From an uncultured Clostridia bacterium (GTDB lineage Bacteria; Bacillota; Clostridia; Lachnospirales; Anaerotignaceae), in assembly GCA_910586765.1 (NCBI GenBank), contig CAJUJJ010000013.1, forward strand, positions 15,030 through 79,029: DNA of 64,000 nt. Reading direction: 5' to 3'. The translations under genes were made by a program, and so were the position numbers. Below are positions 26,142 to 35,037 of this stretch, piece by piece. The notes beneath the pieces are model-generated. The model searched no databases, had not been told where the DNA came from, and was given only the letters and a program-made list of their open reading frames with translations. Every line of letters starts with the position of its first letter. The stretch's first letter is position 1.

Positions 26142-26438
26142 TTATTCCGCTACTGCTAAATCCACTGGATATACAGAAACTTGTTTTTTATCTCTGCCTT
26201 TTCTTTCATAACTTACACGACCATCTACTAATGCAAAAAGTGTATCGTTTCCACCTTTACCTACATTAATACCTGGGTGGATTTTTGTTCCTCTTTGTGT
26301 ATATAAGATGTTACCAGCTCTTACAATCTGACCATCAGCACGTTTTGCACCAAGTCTCTTTGCTTTGGAGTCACGTCCGTTTCTTGTAGAACCAACACCT
26401 TTTTTATGAGCGAAAAATTGAAGGTTACATTTCAACAT
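26142..26438 (-). CDS. rpmA: 50S ribosomal protein L27
   Basis: A 98-residue L27. It starts MLKCNLQFFAHKKG: Firmicutes L27 is made with this short leader, and the protease Prp cuts after the Phe-Phe before AHKKG to expose the mature end. The open frame has an ATG six codons earlier, but AGGAGG overlaps that region and points to 26438. It directly follows prp. Confidence 0.98.
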   Translation of the reverse strand: MLKCNLQFFAHKKGVGSTRNGRDSKAKRLGAKRADGQIVRAGNILYTQRGTKIHPGINVGKGGNDTLFALVDGRVSYERKGRDKKQVSVYPVDLAVAE

Positions 26439-26442
26439 ATTG

Positions 26443-26781
26443 TTACACCTCCTCATATTTTAATCGGATATATTTTTTATATTCTTTTGATAAATCTTCC
26501 AAACCCATTGCCATCGCTTTTAATAAAAGCTCTGCATCGCGGTCTCTATCTTCTTCCATATCAGAAAACATTACTTTTAAATAACCGCCTTTTTGTTCAT
26601 TGGCATCACAGTGAAAATGTGTTGTTGTAAGCTGTTCTATCGCATTTATGGTATTGATAGTCAATACAGATACAGCTGCACAGACAATATCTTCTCCCTC
26701 TTGTGCAAAACCAGCGTGTCCAGAAATGCAGTATCCGCAAAGTCGTTTTCTATTATTACGATATATTGTCGCTTTTATCAT
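26443..26781 (-). CDS. prp: Ribosomal-processing cysteine protease Prp
   Basis: A 112-residue Prp (YsxB) protease that removes the L27 N-terminal leader. The catalytic pair is visible as His in SGHAGFA and Cys in IVCAAVSVL. The ATG comes 5 nt after the rplU stop with no clear Shine-Dalgarno site, so it probably relies on coupling to rplU translation. It overlaps nothing and lies 4 bp before the rpmA start region. Confidence 0.95.
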   Translation of the reverse strand: MIKATIYRNNRKRLCGYCISGHAGFAQEGEDIVCAAVSVLTINTINAIEQLTTTHFHCDANEQKGGYLKVMFSDMEEDRDRDAELLLKAMAMGLEDLSKEYKKYIRLKYEEV

Positions 26782-26786
26782 ATCAA

Positions 26787-27098
26787 TTATAATGAAATTG
26801 CTTTAATTTGTAATTCTGTAAAAGGTTGTCTATGACCTTTTTTCTTATGAAATCCTTTTTTGGATTTATATTTATATACAATTACTTTTTTTGCTTTTCC
26901 TTCGCCTAATACAGATGCAGATACTTTTGCACCAGAAACATAAGGAGCACCTACTGTTACATCACTATCTTTTGCAACAACGAGCACTTTATCAAAGCTA
27001 TATTCTTGTCCTTGTTCTACAGCAAGTTTTTCTACTTTGATAACATCGCCTTCTGCTACTTTATATTGTTTTCCACCAGTTTCAATAATTGCGTACAT
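26787..27098 (-). CDS. rplU: 50S ribosomal protein L21
   Basis: A 103-residue L21 of normal length: MYAIIETGGKQYKVAEGDVI at the start and KKGFHKKKGHRQPFTELQI at the end. ATG after AGGAGGTG. First gene of the rplU-prp-rpmA unit, with its own promoter and structured leader. Confidence 0.98.
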   Translation of the reverse strand: MYAIIETGGKQYKVAEGDVIKVEKLAVEQGQEYSFDKVLVVAKDSDVTVGAPYVSGAKVSASVLGEGKAKKVIVYKYKSKKGFHKKKGHRQPFTELQIKAISL

Positions 27099-27182
27099 CT
27101 TTCGTACACCTCCTCACCACTAAACTCGCCGAATATGGTATTCTCATTAGAATTTATAACCTCTCCGTGCGGCTAAACATAC
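27099..27182 (-). ncRNA. L21 leader RNA
   Basis: The 5' untranslated region of rplU, about 84 nt, contains the conserved pieces of the Firmicutes L21 leader: GCCGCACGGAGAGG, a later ATTCGGCGAG, and then the AGGAGGTG site. The two CCG/CGG segments can pair across an AT-rich stretch. The known class is a cis-regulatory element thought to bind L21. Assignment is by eye. Confidence 0.7.
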
Positions 27183-27188
27183 TTCGTT

Positions 27189-27217
27189 ATCGTATCACAA
27201 GCAACAAATTCTGTCAA
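27189..27217 (-). promoter_or_regulatory. Promoter of rplU operon
   Basis: TTGACA (27217-27212) and TACGAT (27194-27189) with a 17-bp spacer. It lies between the TPR gene end and the L21 leader. Confidence 0.75.
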
Positions 27218-27235
27218 TACTTTTTGTTTAAAAAT

Positions 27236-30049
27236 TCAATACAATGGCTTACCTTTTTTGATTAACTGGTATTTTGTATTATCTTTACTTTCTTTTAAAT
27301 ACTTTATTAATGTTTCATATCCTTTTTTACTCAATATTTTTGTTTGCTCATAATCACATTGTATTTGATAAGACTGTTCCAAAAAAGAAATGCCTTGTTC
27401 TATTTTTCCCAATGAAATATATAAAACACCTAATTTACTCATCAATTTGCCATATGTTTTACTTTCTTTTCCTTTTTCATTACCAAAGAGTTTTATGGCC
27501 TCGTTTATGTTCTGTTCTCCTTGTGGATTGTCTTTATCTATTTTTAAAAGAATTTCTCCTAATTTTAACAATCCTTTTGCTAAATCCAAACATTCCCCTT
27601 TGTGTTGTCTAATATATTCCACTGCCTCTTTATAATAAATACTAGATTGTTCTCTTTTTTTTAAACGTTCTGCTATATTTCCCATTCTTTGTACTCTTTC
27701 TAAGTACAACTGATTCTTTACTGTTTCTTTATGAAACAGTTTGTGCCATATCTCATAATAGCAAAGTGATTTTTCTATATCTTTCAGTGCAAAATAAAAA
27801 TCTCCCATTAGCCCCATTAATATACAATATTCTTCTCCTTCTGTAGAACCATATTCCTGCTGGTATTTTATAGCATGCGTAAATTTTTCAAATGCCTTTT
27901 TATAATTTCTTCCTAAAAGACACAATATTCCTATTTTTCTAACTGCTTCTGCATAAATTTGTTCTTCTCCTTGCTTTTCTGCCTTTTCCAGCCATACAAA
28001 AGCCTTATCATACTGTCCTATTTCTGCATAAAAATCTCCTATTTCAATACAGCATTTTTGTGCTTGTAAATCATTTACTCCAAATTCTGCTATTCTATTT
28101 TCATAATAAGACAATAAATAACTTTCTTTTTCTTCAAAGCTCATATTGCTTTTTTCTGTTTTCTTTTTCTTTTTTTCTTCCGATTGCTTCAATTTTTCTC
28201 TATCTTTTTTTAATCTCTGTTCATTTTTTTGTGCTAATATCAAAAGAAATGTCTTTATCATAATACCCCATTCTTGGTCAGTATTTACACCACATTGTTC
28301 CTTTTTCTCCATAGCTTTTTCATAATATGCTTTTGCTTTTGAAAGGTTCTCCAAATGCAAAGAACAGCTTGCTAACCAAAGTTCTATTTTTGCAGAAGCA
28401 AATCTTTTTTCAGGCGTTTCTTCAAAATTCATATTATACAGTTTTTCCCAACAATTCATTGACAATTCATAATCATCACTTTGATAAGATACTCTTGCTA
28501 ACAATTCTAAACTGTTTTTATATTTTGGATTTTCCTCTCCTAATGTTTCCTCCTCAATTTCTACCACTTTTTGAAGTACCTTCAAAGCACTTTGATATTT
28601 ATTTGCTGTTGCATATAATCTCCCTAAATGTTCTAGCACTCTCGCATAAAGAGGGTGTGTTTGTCCATACATTCTTTTTTGCATTTCTACTGCTTCTTTA
28701 CAAAAAAGAATTCCTTTTTCTATATCTCCCTTGTCATAATAGAGTTCTGCAAGCATTTCCAAATTTAATACATAAGCACTGTCTTCTATTTCATTTAATT
28801 CTTTTCTCAATTCCCTGCTCTGCAATAAATACTTTTCTGCATTTTTGTCATCTTTTTTATGAATATATACTCTTGCCATAGCTAACATAGTGTCTGCACA
28901 AGCAATACTTCTGCCTTGATACAATTCATTTCTCATATCTAAAGCCTTTTGATAGCATTGTAATGCCTCATCATAGTCCCCTTTTTTATCTAATATTGTC
29001 CCTTTGCTTAAAAGACTAATGACATATTGACCGTGTTTTTCCCCCATAAGCTGTTTTTTTAATTCTAATGATTTCTCATTTAATTCTAATGCTTTATCAT
29101 AGTTTTGCAGACCACAATAATCCATAGCCATATGATTTAAGCCTTCTGCATAAAATGTATGATAGTCACCCAAAAGATTTTTTACAACAGACTGTACTTG
29201 TTGATGTATTTCAAGAGAACGTGTAAAATCATTTTTTTTAGCATATAATGTTGCAAGTGTATTCAAATTAGTAATATATTCCAAATGGCTTTCTGTCATT
29301 ATTTTTTTTCTTATTTTCATTGCCTTTTCACAACAGTAAGCTGCTTTTTCCAACAATCCAGCTTTTTCACATATTGTTGCCATTCTCAAGAGGTTCATCA
29401 TATAATAATGACTTTCTTCTCCTCTTTCCACTTTTAATATATCCAACGCTCTTTTTAATACTCTTTCTGCTTTTTTATAATTTCCTTGTTTTTCATAAGA
29501 ACGTCCCAAACTTGTCAAAATATCTGCCAAATCCATTTTTGAAACAGTGCGAAGCCTTTGTCCCTTCAGCAATGCTTTATTGTGCATTTCTACTGCTTTA
29601 TCATATTGTTTTACATCTTCATAAGCATTTCCCAAATTATACAAACTTGCTACATAATCTTCATGTCCTCTGCCTAATAATCTATCTCTAATTTCTAAAA
29701 CTTGTTTTTGAAGTACCACAGCATCTTCATATTTTGCCATGTTACTATATGTGATTGCTAAATTATTTAAAGTATCACTATAAGAACTACATTCTCCACC
29801 TATTTCTCTTTTTAAATTTGCTGCTTCTTTATAATACTTTTGTGCTTTTTCATACATACAAATATCATCAAATGCAATGGCTAAATTGTTTACATCAATA
29901 GCATATTCCATTGTATTACAATCGTTATTTTCTCTATATAAATCATATATTCTTTTTCCTAAAGCAACTGCTTCCATATATTCCCCATTTTGATGTGCTT
30001 CTTGAAACTCTCGCCTTAATTTCATTATTTCGCCAATATAAAAAGCCAT
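27236..30049 (-). CDS. Large TPR-repeat protein (kinesin-light-chain-like repeats)
   Basis: A 937-residue soluble protein made almost wholly of tetratricopeptide repeats of about 42 residues, such as YIKSLNNLA-type units: VASLYNLGNAYEDVKQYDKA, AEGLNHMAMDYCGLQNYDKA, ARVLEHLGRLYATANKYQSA. A charged stretch (KKDREKLKQSEEKKKKK, about residue 620) splits the repeats into two arrays. There is no signal peptide, membrane span or enzymatic domain, so it is probably a cytoplasmic scaffold. AAAGGA 11 nt before the ATG. It follows recX by 24 bp. Partner unknown. Confidence 0.88.
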   Translation of the reverse strand: MAFYIGEIMKLRREFQEAHQNGEYMEAVALGKRIYDLYRENNDCNTMEYAIDVNNLAIAFDDICMYEKAQKYYKEAANLKREIGGECSSYSDTLNNLAITYSNMAKYEDAVVLQKQVLEIRDRLLGRGHEDYVASLYNLGNAYEDVKQYDKAVEMHNKALLKGQRLRTVSKMDLADILTSLGRSYEKQGNYKKAERVLKRALDILKVERGEESHYYMMNLLRMATICEKAGLLEKAAYCCEKAMKIRKKIMTESHLEYITNLNTLATLYAKKNDFTRSLEIHQQVQSVVKNLLGDYHTFYAEGLNHMAMDYCGLQNYDKALELNEKSLELKKQLMGEKHGQYVISLLSKGTILDKKGDYDEALQCYQKALDMRNELYQGRSIACADTMLAMARVYIHKKDDKNAEKYLLQSRELRKELNEIEDSAYVLNLEMLAELYYDKGDIEKGILFCKEAVEMQKRMYGQTHPLYARVLEHLGRLYATANKYQSALKVLQKVVEIEEETLGEENPKYKNSLELLARVSYQSDDYELSMNCWEKLYNMNFEETPEKRFASAKIELWLASCSLHLENLSKAKAYYEKAMEKKEQCGVNTDQEWGIMIKTFLLILAQKNEQRLKKDREKLKQSEEKKKKKTEKSNMSFEEKESYLLSYYENRIAEFGVNDLQAQKCCIEIGDFYAEIGQYDKAFVWLEKAEKQGEEQIYAEAVRKIGILCLLGRNYKKAFEKFTHAIKYQQEYGSTEGEEYCILMGLMGDFYFALKDIEKSLCYYEIWHKLFHKETVKNQLYLERVQRMGNIAERLKKREQSSIYYKEAVEYIRQHKGECLDLAKGLLKLGEILLKIDKDNPQGEQNINEAIKLFGNEKGKESKTYGKLMSKLGVLYISLGKIEQGISFLEQSYQIQCDYEQTKILSKKGYETLIKYLKESKDNTKYQLIKKGKPLY

Positions 30050-30073
30050 AGCTTATCAAATCCTTTCAAGTTT

Positions 30074-30709
30074 TTATGTTTCCCCTTTGTACTTATTTTT
30101 CGTAACATATTCAAAACTTTCTTTTATTATATCATAGGAATAGCCTCTTCGCTGTAAAAATGCAATCAATCTTTTTTTCTCTTTTTCGTCAATTTCTTCC
30201 AAATAAAAACACTTTTTTTCTAATAACTTTACAGCGTCACCAAATTCATCTATATTTGCCTGTTCTAGTTTTTTACAAATAATACTTTCTTTAATTCCTT
30301 TTTGTTTTAATTCCATTTTTAATATATAACTTCCTTTTGGATTACAACGTAATCTTTGTTTAATATAACTTTCGCAATATTTTTCATCGTCAACATAATG
30401 ATACTCTATTAAAAAATTTATAACACGTTCTATTATATCCTCTGTAAATTCTTTTTCAATCAATTTTGTACGAACTTCTTTTTCCGTTCTCATTTTATAA
30501 CCAATGTAATATAAAGCAGTATCTTGTGCTTTTACATATATTAATTCATTTTTTATAAAATCATATTTGCTTTGTGCAATTTCTTCGCCTTCTTTTAGCT
30601 TAAAAAAAGCAATATCCTGCATAGGCAAACCAAATGCAAAATCGCCATCTATAAATACAGAATATCTTTGTGGGTGATGCAGTTGTTGTGTAATTGCTGT
30701 AATTTTCAA
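30074..30709 (-). CDS. recX: RecA regulator RecX
   Basis: A 211-residue RecX-family protein, which binds RecA filaments and limits recombinase activity. It shows the three-helix repeats: RTEKEVRTKLIEKEFTEDII, DDEKYCESYIKQR, PKGSYILKMELKQKGI. The frame runs to a TTG at 30733, but AAGGAGGGG lies inside those codons and points to the TTG at 30709 (MKITAITQQ). recA is not in the window. Confidence 0.9.
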   Translation of the reverse strand: MKITAITQQLHHPQRYSVFIDGDFAFGLPMQDIAFFKLKEGEEIAQSKYDFIKNELIYVKAQDTALYYIGYKMRTEKEVRTKLIEKEFTEDIIERVINFLIEYHYVDDEKYCESYIKQRLRCNPKGSYILKMELKQKGIKESIICKKLEQANIDEFGDAVKLLEKKCFYLEEIDEKEKKRLIAFLQRRGYSYDIIKESFEYVTKNKYKGET

Positions 30710-30750
30710 CAAAATCCCCTCCTTATACTGCAAATAAAATAATATAAAAA

Positions 30751-30780
30751 CAAAGCAGGTATTTCCTCCTGCTTTGTTTA
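30751..30780 (-). terminator. Terminator after the lipoprotein gene
   Basis: CAAAGCAGG (30751-30759) pairs with CCTGCTTTG (30768-30776); on the minus strand TTTTTATATT follows. It separates the lipoprotein gene from recX. Confidence 0.83.
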
Positions 30781-30806
30781 GAGTATCAAAAAAATTTTTT
30801 ATATCA

Positions 30807-31367
30807 CTATTCTGTTATAGAAAAATCAATATAATAAGTATTTCCTATAAAATTATCGTCCCATATTTCATAGTATTTCATCTGATAATCTTTTATGTTT
30901 CTAGGTGTAATAAATATTAAATTTCCTGTTCTGCTTTCTCCATATTTTAATTCATAACTATCAGGTAACTGTTCCTCATTCATTTGATATTCTGGAAATG
31001 TTGTTTCTCCTTGTAACTGTTCCCAAGTTAATTCAAAATCATCGCAAAACATTGTAATACTGTCAAAATCTTCATATGTATTTTCTACTGTTATATTTAC
31101 CACAACAAATTGATGTGCAACATCTTGTGGTACATATTCATCATTTTCTCCTTGTATTTCATCTTGTGTTGTAACACTATTGACTTTTACTTTAAAAAAT
31201 GCTGTTTGAACAGTATCTTCTGTAGAATATGTTTTTTCTTCTCCATATTCTCTGCCGTCTGCTTTCCAGTCTGTAGCAATTTGTTTTGCCTTTTGTTGTA
31301 TACCACTACAACCTGTACCAAACATACAAAAAAAAGCCATTGCTACTACTAAAATCGTTTTTCTCAT
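30807..31367 (-). CDS. Lipoprotein with DUF4352-like domain
   Basis: A 186-residue surface lipoprotein. The signal peptide MRKTILVVAMAFFCMFGTGC ends in a lipobox (GTGC), so it would be lipidated on that Cys. The mature part (about 55-180) resembles the immunoglobulin-like DUF4352 fold: AFFKVKVNSV, QFVVVNITVENTYEDF, and the late GNLIFITPRN. Start ATG after GGGGGAAG. Monocistronic. Function unknown; such domains occur in antigens and stress-related lipoproteins. Confidence 0.8.
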   Translation of the reverse strand: MRKTILVVAMAFFCMFGTGCSGIQQKAKQIATDWKADGREYGEEKTYSTEDTVQTAFFKVKVNSVTTQDEIQGENDEYVPQDVAHQFVVVNITVENTYEDFDSITMFCDDFELTWEQLQGETTFPEYQMNEEQLPDSYELKYGESRTGNLIFITPRNIKDYQMKYYEIWDDNFIGNTYYIDFSITE

Positions 31368-31523
31368 ATTTCTTCCCCCACTACTCTCATATATAAAAAC
31401 AAAATTGTCAAATTTATTATAAAATGAAAAATAGAAATAGTCAAATATGTTTTTATATCTTTATAGTAGTATTCTTTGTAAATAAAACACTTTTTATTAT
31501 ACTATAAAATTAGTATATTCTTT

Positions 31524-31868
31524 TTAATATAATGCTTTTTCAGACAATTTTTCTAACCAAATTTGAAGCAGTTCTTTTAAATCTTCATGAAACGATTTTC
31601 TTGTCTGTTCCTCTCCTTTTTCTAATTCTTCCAATACTGTAAAACAAAAACTTTCTCCGCCATATTGCAACCAGTCCTGTTTTAGTTTTTGTTCTGGACA
31701 GTCATTTATTTTTTTAGAAAAATCAAAAAGATTTTTGGAGGCAGCCATATTATGACTTTCTTTTACAAACCACTTATTTGTTTTTGTATTTTGTATGGCA
31801 TAAATACCACCTATTGTCTTTTTTTGTTGATATGCCTTTTTTATTTCCTTTTTTTGTAATGTTTCCAT
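31524..31868 (-). CDS. GIY-YIG nuclease-family-like small protein
   Basis: A 114-residue protein that resembles a small group annotated as GIY-YIG nuclease family in Clostridia. GGIYAIQNTKTNKWFVKES gives the GIY strand and a second strand, but the usual YIG is replaced by WFV and I cannot place the catalytic Arg and Glu with confidence. The end DLKELLQIWLEKL is helical. ATG after AAGGGGTG. It may be catalytically inactive. It lies 28 bp after the peptidase-Sel1 gene and may share its transcript. Confidence 0.65.
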   Translation of the reverse strand: METLQKKEIKKAYQQKKTIGGIYAIQNTKTNKWFVKESHNMAASKNLFDFSKKINDCPEQKLKQDWLQYGGESFCFTVLEELEKGEEQTRKSFHEDLKELLQIWLEKLSEKALY

Positions 31869-31896
31869 AAATATTTCACCCCTTTAGTATAATATT

Positions 31897-33666
31897 TTAA
31901 TCTATTCTATCTAGCATTTCCTCTGCATATTCTCTATTCATTTCCATTGCTTCTTCATTTTTTGCAACCTGTGTGAAATAATAGTGTGCTTTTTTCATAT
32001 CTTTTTTACCAAATGTACCATAATAGTATATTTCACCTAGCTTTATTTGAGCATAGCTGTCATAGGGGGCAGCCTTTTCATACCAATCAATCGCTTGAGC
32101 ATCTTCGTTTTCTAAGCAAATATCTGCTATTGTTTCCATAACATATGCTGCTTTGGTGTCAGATATATCAGCATTACTTTCTATCACATCTAAATAATAA
32201 TCATAAGCCTTTTGCGTATTTCTTTTTATCAGTGTGCCCTCAAAATAAATATCACCTAATTTAATTTGAGCATAAACATCATAAGCAGCAGCTTTTTCAT
32301 ACCAATCAATTGCTTGAGTGTCATTATTTTCTAAAAGTATATCACCAATCGCCTCCATAGCATATACTTTACCATCTTGTATATCAACATTACTTTTTAT
32401 TACATCTAAATAACAATCATAAGCTTTTTGGGTGTCTTTTTGAGTAAGTATACCTTCATAATATATATCACCTAATGTATTTTTAGCATATATACTTCCC
32501 ATTTCAGCAGCTTTTTCATACCATATAGTTGCTTGTATATCTTCTCTTTCTAAATAAATATCGCCTATTTTTGCCATAGCAATGGGAGTTTTTGATGTAA
32601 TAATGTCATTTTGCTGTTCAAAATCAATCGCCTTTTTATAATAATCTATTGCCTGTTGTATATCTACATTTTCAATGAAACGATTTTGTATCATACTCGC
32701 AAGCATAACATATGCACTGGCAGAATTTTCGTCATTATCTTCTATTGTTTTTTGATAATATTCCCATGCCTTTTGGTAATCAACTTCATTATCATAACCA
32801 AAATAATAATAATTGGCTATTCTAAAATAATCTTTATTGGGACTGTTCAGTAAATATTGCTCCATAGAAGGTAACTGCTGCCCAGAATATTCTTCCCACA
32901 AATCCGAAAGGGATTGTCCTGTTATTGTCTCAAATGTGGTATATTCCATATTGCCTTGCTGACAAAGTCTATGGAGCTGCATAACAATGCTCTCCATCTT
33001 TTGGTTTTCAAGCCATGTCAAAAAGCCAGCAGTAACTTCATAGCCATCATAAAGTTCTCCTTCTGTATATTGTGAAGGAATAAGAGAATATTCATAGTCA
33101 GAATATTGTGCAGTAATATATTCTGCAATGCCCTCGCAAATCCAGAAAAAGCAATGAATATTATAATAATCTTGTGCAATATGCACCAATTCGTGTATTA
33201 TTACACTTTCCACTACTTCTTCACTATAATCAAAAATATCATCTTTTAAAATAATTGTATTATTTTCAAATGTTATGCCAGAAGTATTATCATCAATTAT
33301 ATCAGAACCTATTAAAAAAGTAACAACAGGCATAGCAACATCATATCCGTATTTGCTCCATATTTCACTAAAATAATTATCAAAAACTTGTTCTATATAT
33401 TGTTTTTGTTCTTCACTTAATATGGCGTAGTCATCTTTTATAATACATTCTGGTGTATCACTAAAAGAAATATGTAATGTTCCTCTACTATTTTGATTTG
33501 TATTAGAATTTAATATGTCATCGATTTGTTCTGTATGCAATAATTGCTGTTGTTGTGTTTGTTCTGTTTCAAAAATAATGTGATAAAGCAGCATAAAATT
33601 GCTTATATTAAATATTATAAATAGCACTAAAGTGATACAAAGACATACCTTTACTGATTTACTCAT
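31897..33666 (-). CDS. Membrane-anchored zinc peptidase with Sel1-like repeats
   Basis: A 589-residue protein. Residues 7-30 are a signal anchor (VCLCITLVLFIIFNISNFML). An extracytoplasmic gluzincin domain of the peptidase MA type follows: HELVH at 158-162 with the third-ligand glutamate in CEGIAEY (178-182). Residues about 290-585 are Sel1/TPR-type repeats of about 36 residues (AQIKLGDIYFEGT, YAKNTLGDIYYEG). ATG after GGGAGG. Both the catalytic HExxH and the repeats look intact. It is likely a surface protease with a binding platform; target unknown. Confidence 0.82.
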   Translation of the reverse strand: MSKSVKVCLCITLVLFIIFNISNFMLLYHIIFETEQTQQQQLLHTEQIDDILNSNTNQNSRGTLHISFSDTPECIIKDDYAILSEEQKQYIEQVFDNYFSEIWSKYGYDVAMPVVTFLIGSDIIDDNTSGITFENNTIILKDDIFDYSEEVVESVIIHELVHIAQDYYNIHCFFWICEGIAEYITAQYSDYEYSLIPSQYTEGELYDGYEVTAGFLTWLENQKMESIVMQLHRLCQQGNMEYTTFETITGQSLSDLWEEYSGQQLPSMEQYLLNSPNKDYFRIANYYYFGYDNEVDYQKAWEYYQKTIEDNDENSASAYVMLASMIQNRFIENVDIQQAIDYYKKAIDFEQQNDIITSKTPIAMAKIGDIYLEREDIQATIWYEKAAEMGSIYAKNTLGDIYYEGILTQKDTQKAYDCYLDVIKSNVDIQDGKVYAMEAIGDILLENNDTQAIDWYEKAAAYDVYAQIKLGDIYFEGTLIKRNTQKAYDYYLDVIESNADISDTKAAYVMETIADICLENEDAQAIDWYEKAAPYDSYAQIKLGEIYYYGTFGKKDMKKAHYYFTQVAKNEEAMEMNREYAEEMLDRID

Positions 33667-33782
33667 AACAAAAAGCCTCCCCCAATAATAAAATCAAATA
33701 TATTTTTATACAAAGTATTATATGACAAATACTACTATAATAATATCACATTTGACTAAAATAATAAAGGGAGTTTATTATT

Positions 33783-34262
33783 TTAATAGCCCATTTCTTT
33801 CAATTTAGAACTTAATACTTTTAAACGTTCTCCTATCAATTCATCATCTTGACTTAATGTATTCATAAAAAGTTTTATATCTTCCTCTAACATAGCATTT
33901 TCTGTACAAAATTCCACTGTCATAGCATCACCTTGCAATCCTACTCTAGCAATAGAAGGATTTTGTTTGTCATAAAAATTTTCATATCGATAGGCTTCAC
34001 GAAAATATAATTTACTTTCACAAATTAATATTGCTAAATCAAGCACTCTATGTATAGGAAGTTCTTCTGACTGACGTGACCATTTTCCTCCAGTATGACG
34101 CCACACTTTTGCAGAAATATCTACTTTTCCTCTATCATTCCATTGTGCAAGACCTAATGATAATCCCTTTGCATCAGAGTTGTAGGCATATCTGCCATCA
34201 ATATTTTCATAATTTTCAGAAATAATAACAGGTTTATGTTTTAAATTTGCAGGTATTTTCAT
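33783..34262 (-). CDS. Conserved uncharacterised protein (DUF6530-like)
   Basis: A 159-residue soluble protein matching, from memory, a conserved family annotated DUF6530 (MKIPANLKHKPVI, AYNSDAKGLSLGLAQWNDRG, VWRHTGGKWSRQSEELPIHR, VGLQGDAM). No catalytic motif or membrane span is apparent. ATG after AAAGGAG. Monocistronic, with a strong promoter and a perfect dyad directly downstream of the -10, so it is probably under repressor control. Function unknown. Confidence 0.72.
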   Translation of the reverse strand: MKIPANLKHKPVIISENYENIDGRYAYNSDAKGLSLGLAQWNDRGKVDISAKVWRHTGGKWSRQSEELPIHRVLDLAILICESKLYFREAYRYENFYDKQNPSIARVGLQGDAMTVEFCTENAMLEEDIKLFMNTLSQDDELIGERLKVLSSKLKEMGY

Positions 34263-34290
34263 AATATATTCTCCTTTTTTATTTTTATCA

Positions 34291-34344
34291 TTTACTAAAT
34301 TACTAATTTAGTAAAAACATATCATACTTTTTTATTCTTGTCAA
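34291..34344 (-). promoter_or_regulatory. Promoter with operator-like dyad
   Basis: On the minus strand TTGACA (34344-34339), a 17-bp spacer and TATGTT (34321-34316). Directly after the -10 lies a perfect inverted repeat, TTTACTAAAT-N5-ATTTAGTAAA (34291-34315), over the transcription start. This placement is typical of repressors of the MarR or TetR kind. No regulator gene is adjacent. Confidence 0.75.
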
Positions 34345-34483
34345 TGCTAATTTCATATTAATATTTTGTTTTTTATATTTATAAATGTTCTTAACATTTT
34401 ATTAATTGCTTTTTTTTCATTTTTATGGCAAAATAATACTGTCTGAAAAGACAATTACCCAACACAAAACCCTACAATTTTTC

Positions 34484-34522
34484 AAAAGGACACAGCAGAG
34501 TATTTCTTTGCTGTGTCCTTTT
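34484..34522 (-). terminator. Terminator of the orphan gene
   Basis: AAAAGGACACAGCA (34484-34497) pairs with TGCTGTGTCCTTTT (34509-34522), a 14-bp stem that ends the minus-strand gene whose stop is at 34528. Between this and the DUF6530-like gene (34345-34483) there is only AT-rich spacer. Confidence 0.88.
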
Positions 34523-34527
34523 GTATA

Positions 34528-35037
34528 TTATTGTATTACTTCAATATTCAAATTTTTGATTTTTACAAAATGATATTGCGTCTGAAAAATATTTTCTGCC
34601 AATGGTAAAAGAGTATCTGTAAAATGTTTGATATGAAATAAACGAGAAAAGAGTTTATCAGATAATATAGGTGTTAATATTTTAATAGGATAAGAAATGA
34701 TATGAAATTCCATATAAAATAAAAATTCTCCTGTATTTTGTTCTAGCGAAACAGTAAGAGTAGTTATTTCTATAGTAAATCCTTTTTTTAAAAATGCTTT
34801 TTCTATCGTATGACTTAGTTTGTCATGATATTCATTTACAAAATAAACAATGGCATTTTGTATATCATTTTGAGAAGCTGTTTCTGTAATAGCTTGTGTA
34901 ATTTCTTCTGCACACAAAGAAATGCTTTTTAAAAATGGCTGCAACATAACATCTGTATGAGGTGTTATTTTCTGAAGTAAAAAAGAAAAAGCCTCTGTAT
35001 AATCTAAATCATAAATATTACATTTTAATTGAAACAC
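34528..35037 (-). CDS. Uncharacterised protein
   Basis: A 169-residue protein I do not recognise. It is soluble, has no signal peptide and begins FQLKCNIYDLDYTEAFSFLL. The middle is predicted helical (EEITQAITETASQNDIQNAI) and the end mixed strand. GTG start about 10 nt after AAAGGA. It is flanked by its own terminator and a divergent nitrilase gene, so it stands alone. Confidence 0.65.
   Translation of the reverse strand: MFQLKCNIYDLDYTEAFSFLLQKITPHTDVMLQPFLKSISLCAEEITQAITETASQNDIQNAIVYFVNEYHDKLSHTIEKAFLKKGFTIEITTLTVSLEQNTGEFLFYMEFHIISYPIKILTPILSDKLFSRLFHIKHFTDTLLPLAENIFQTQYHFVKIKNLNIEVIQ

Noticed and set aside
28327..28881. A 184-residue hydrophobic frame opposite the TPR gene
   Set aside because: It is an antisense by-product of A-rich TPR codons, with no ribosome binding site.
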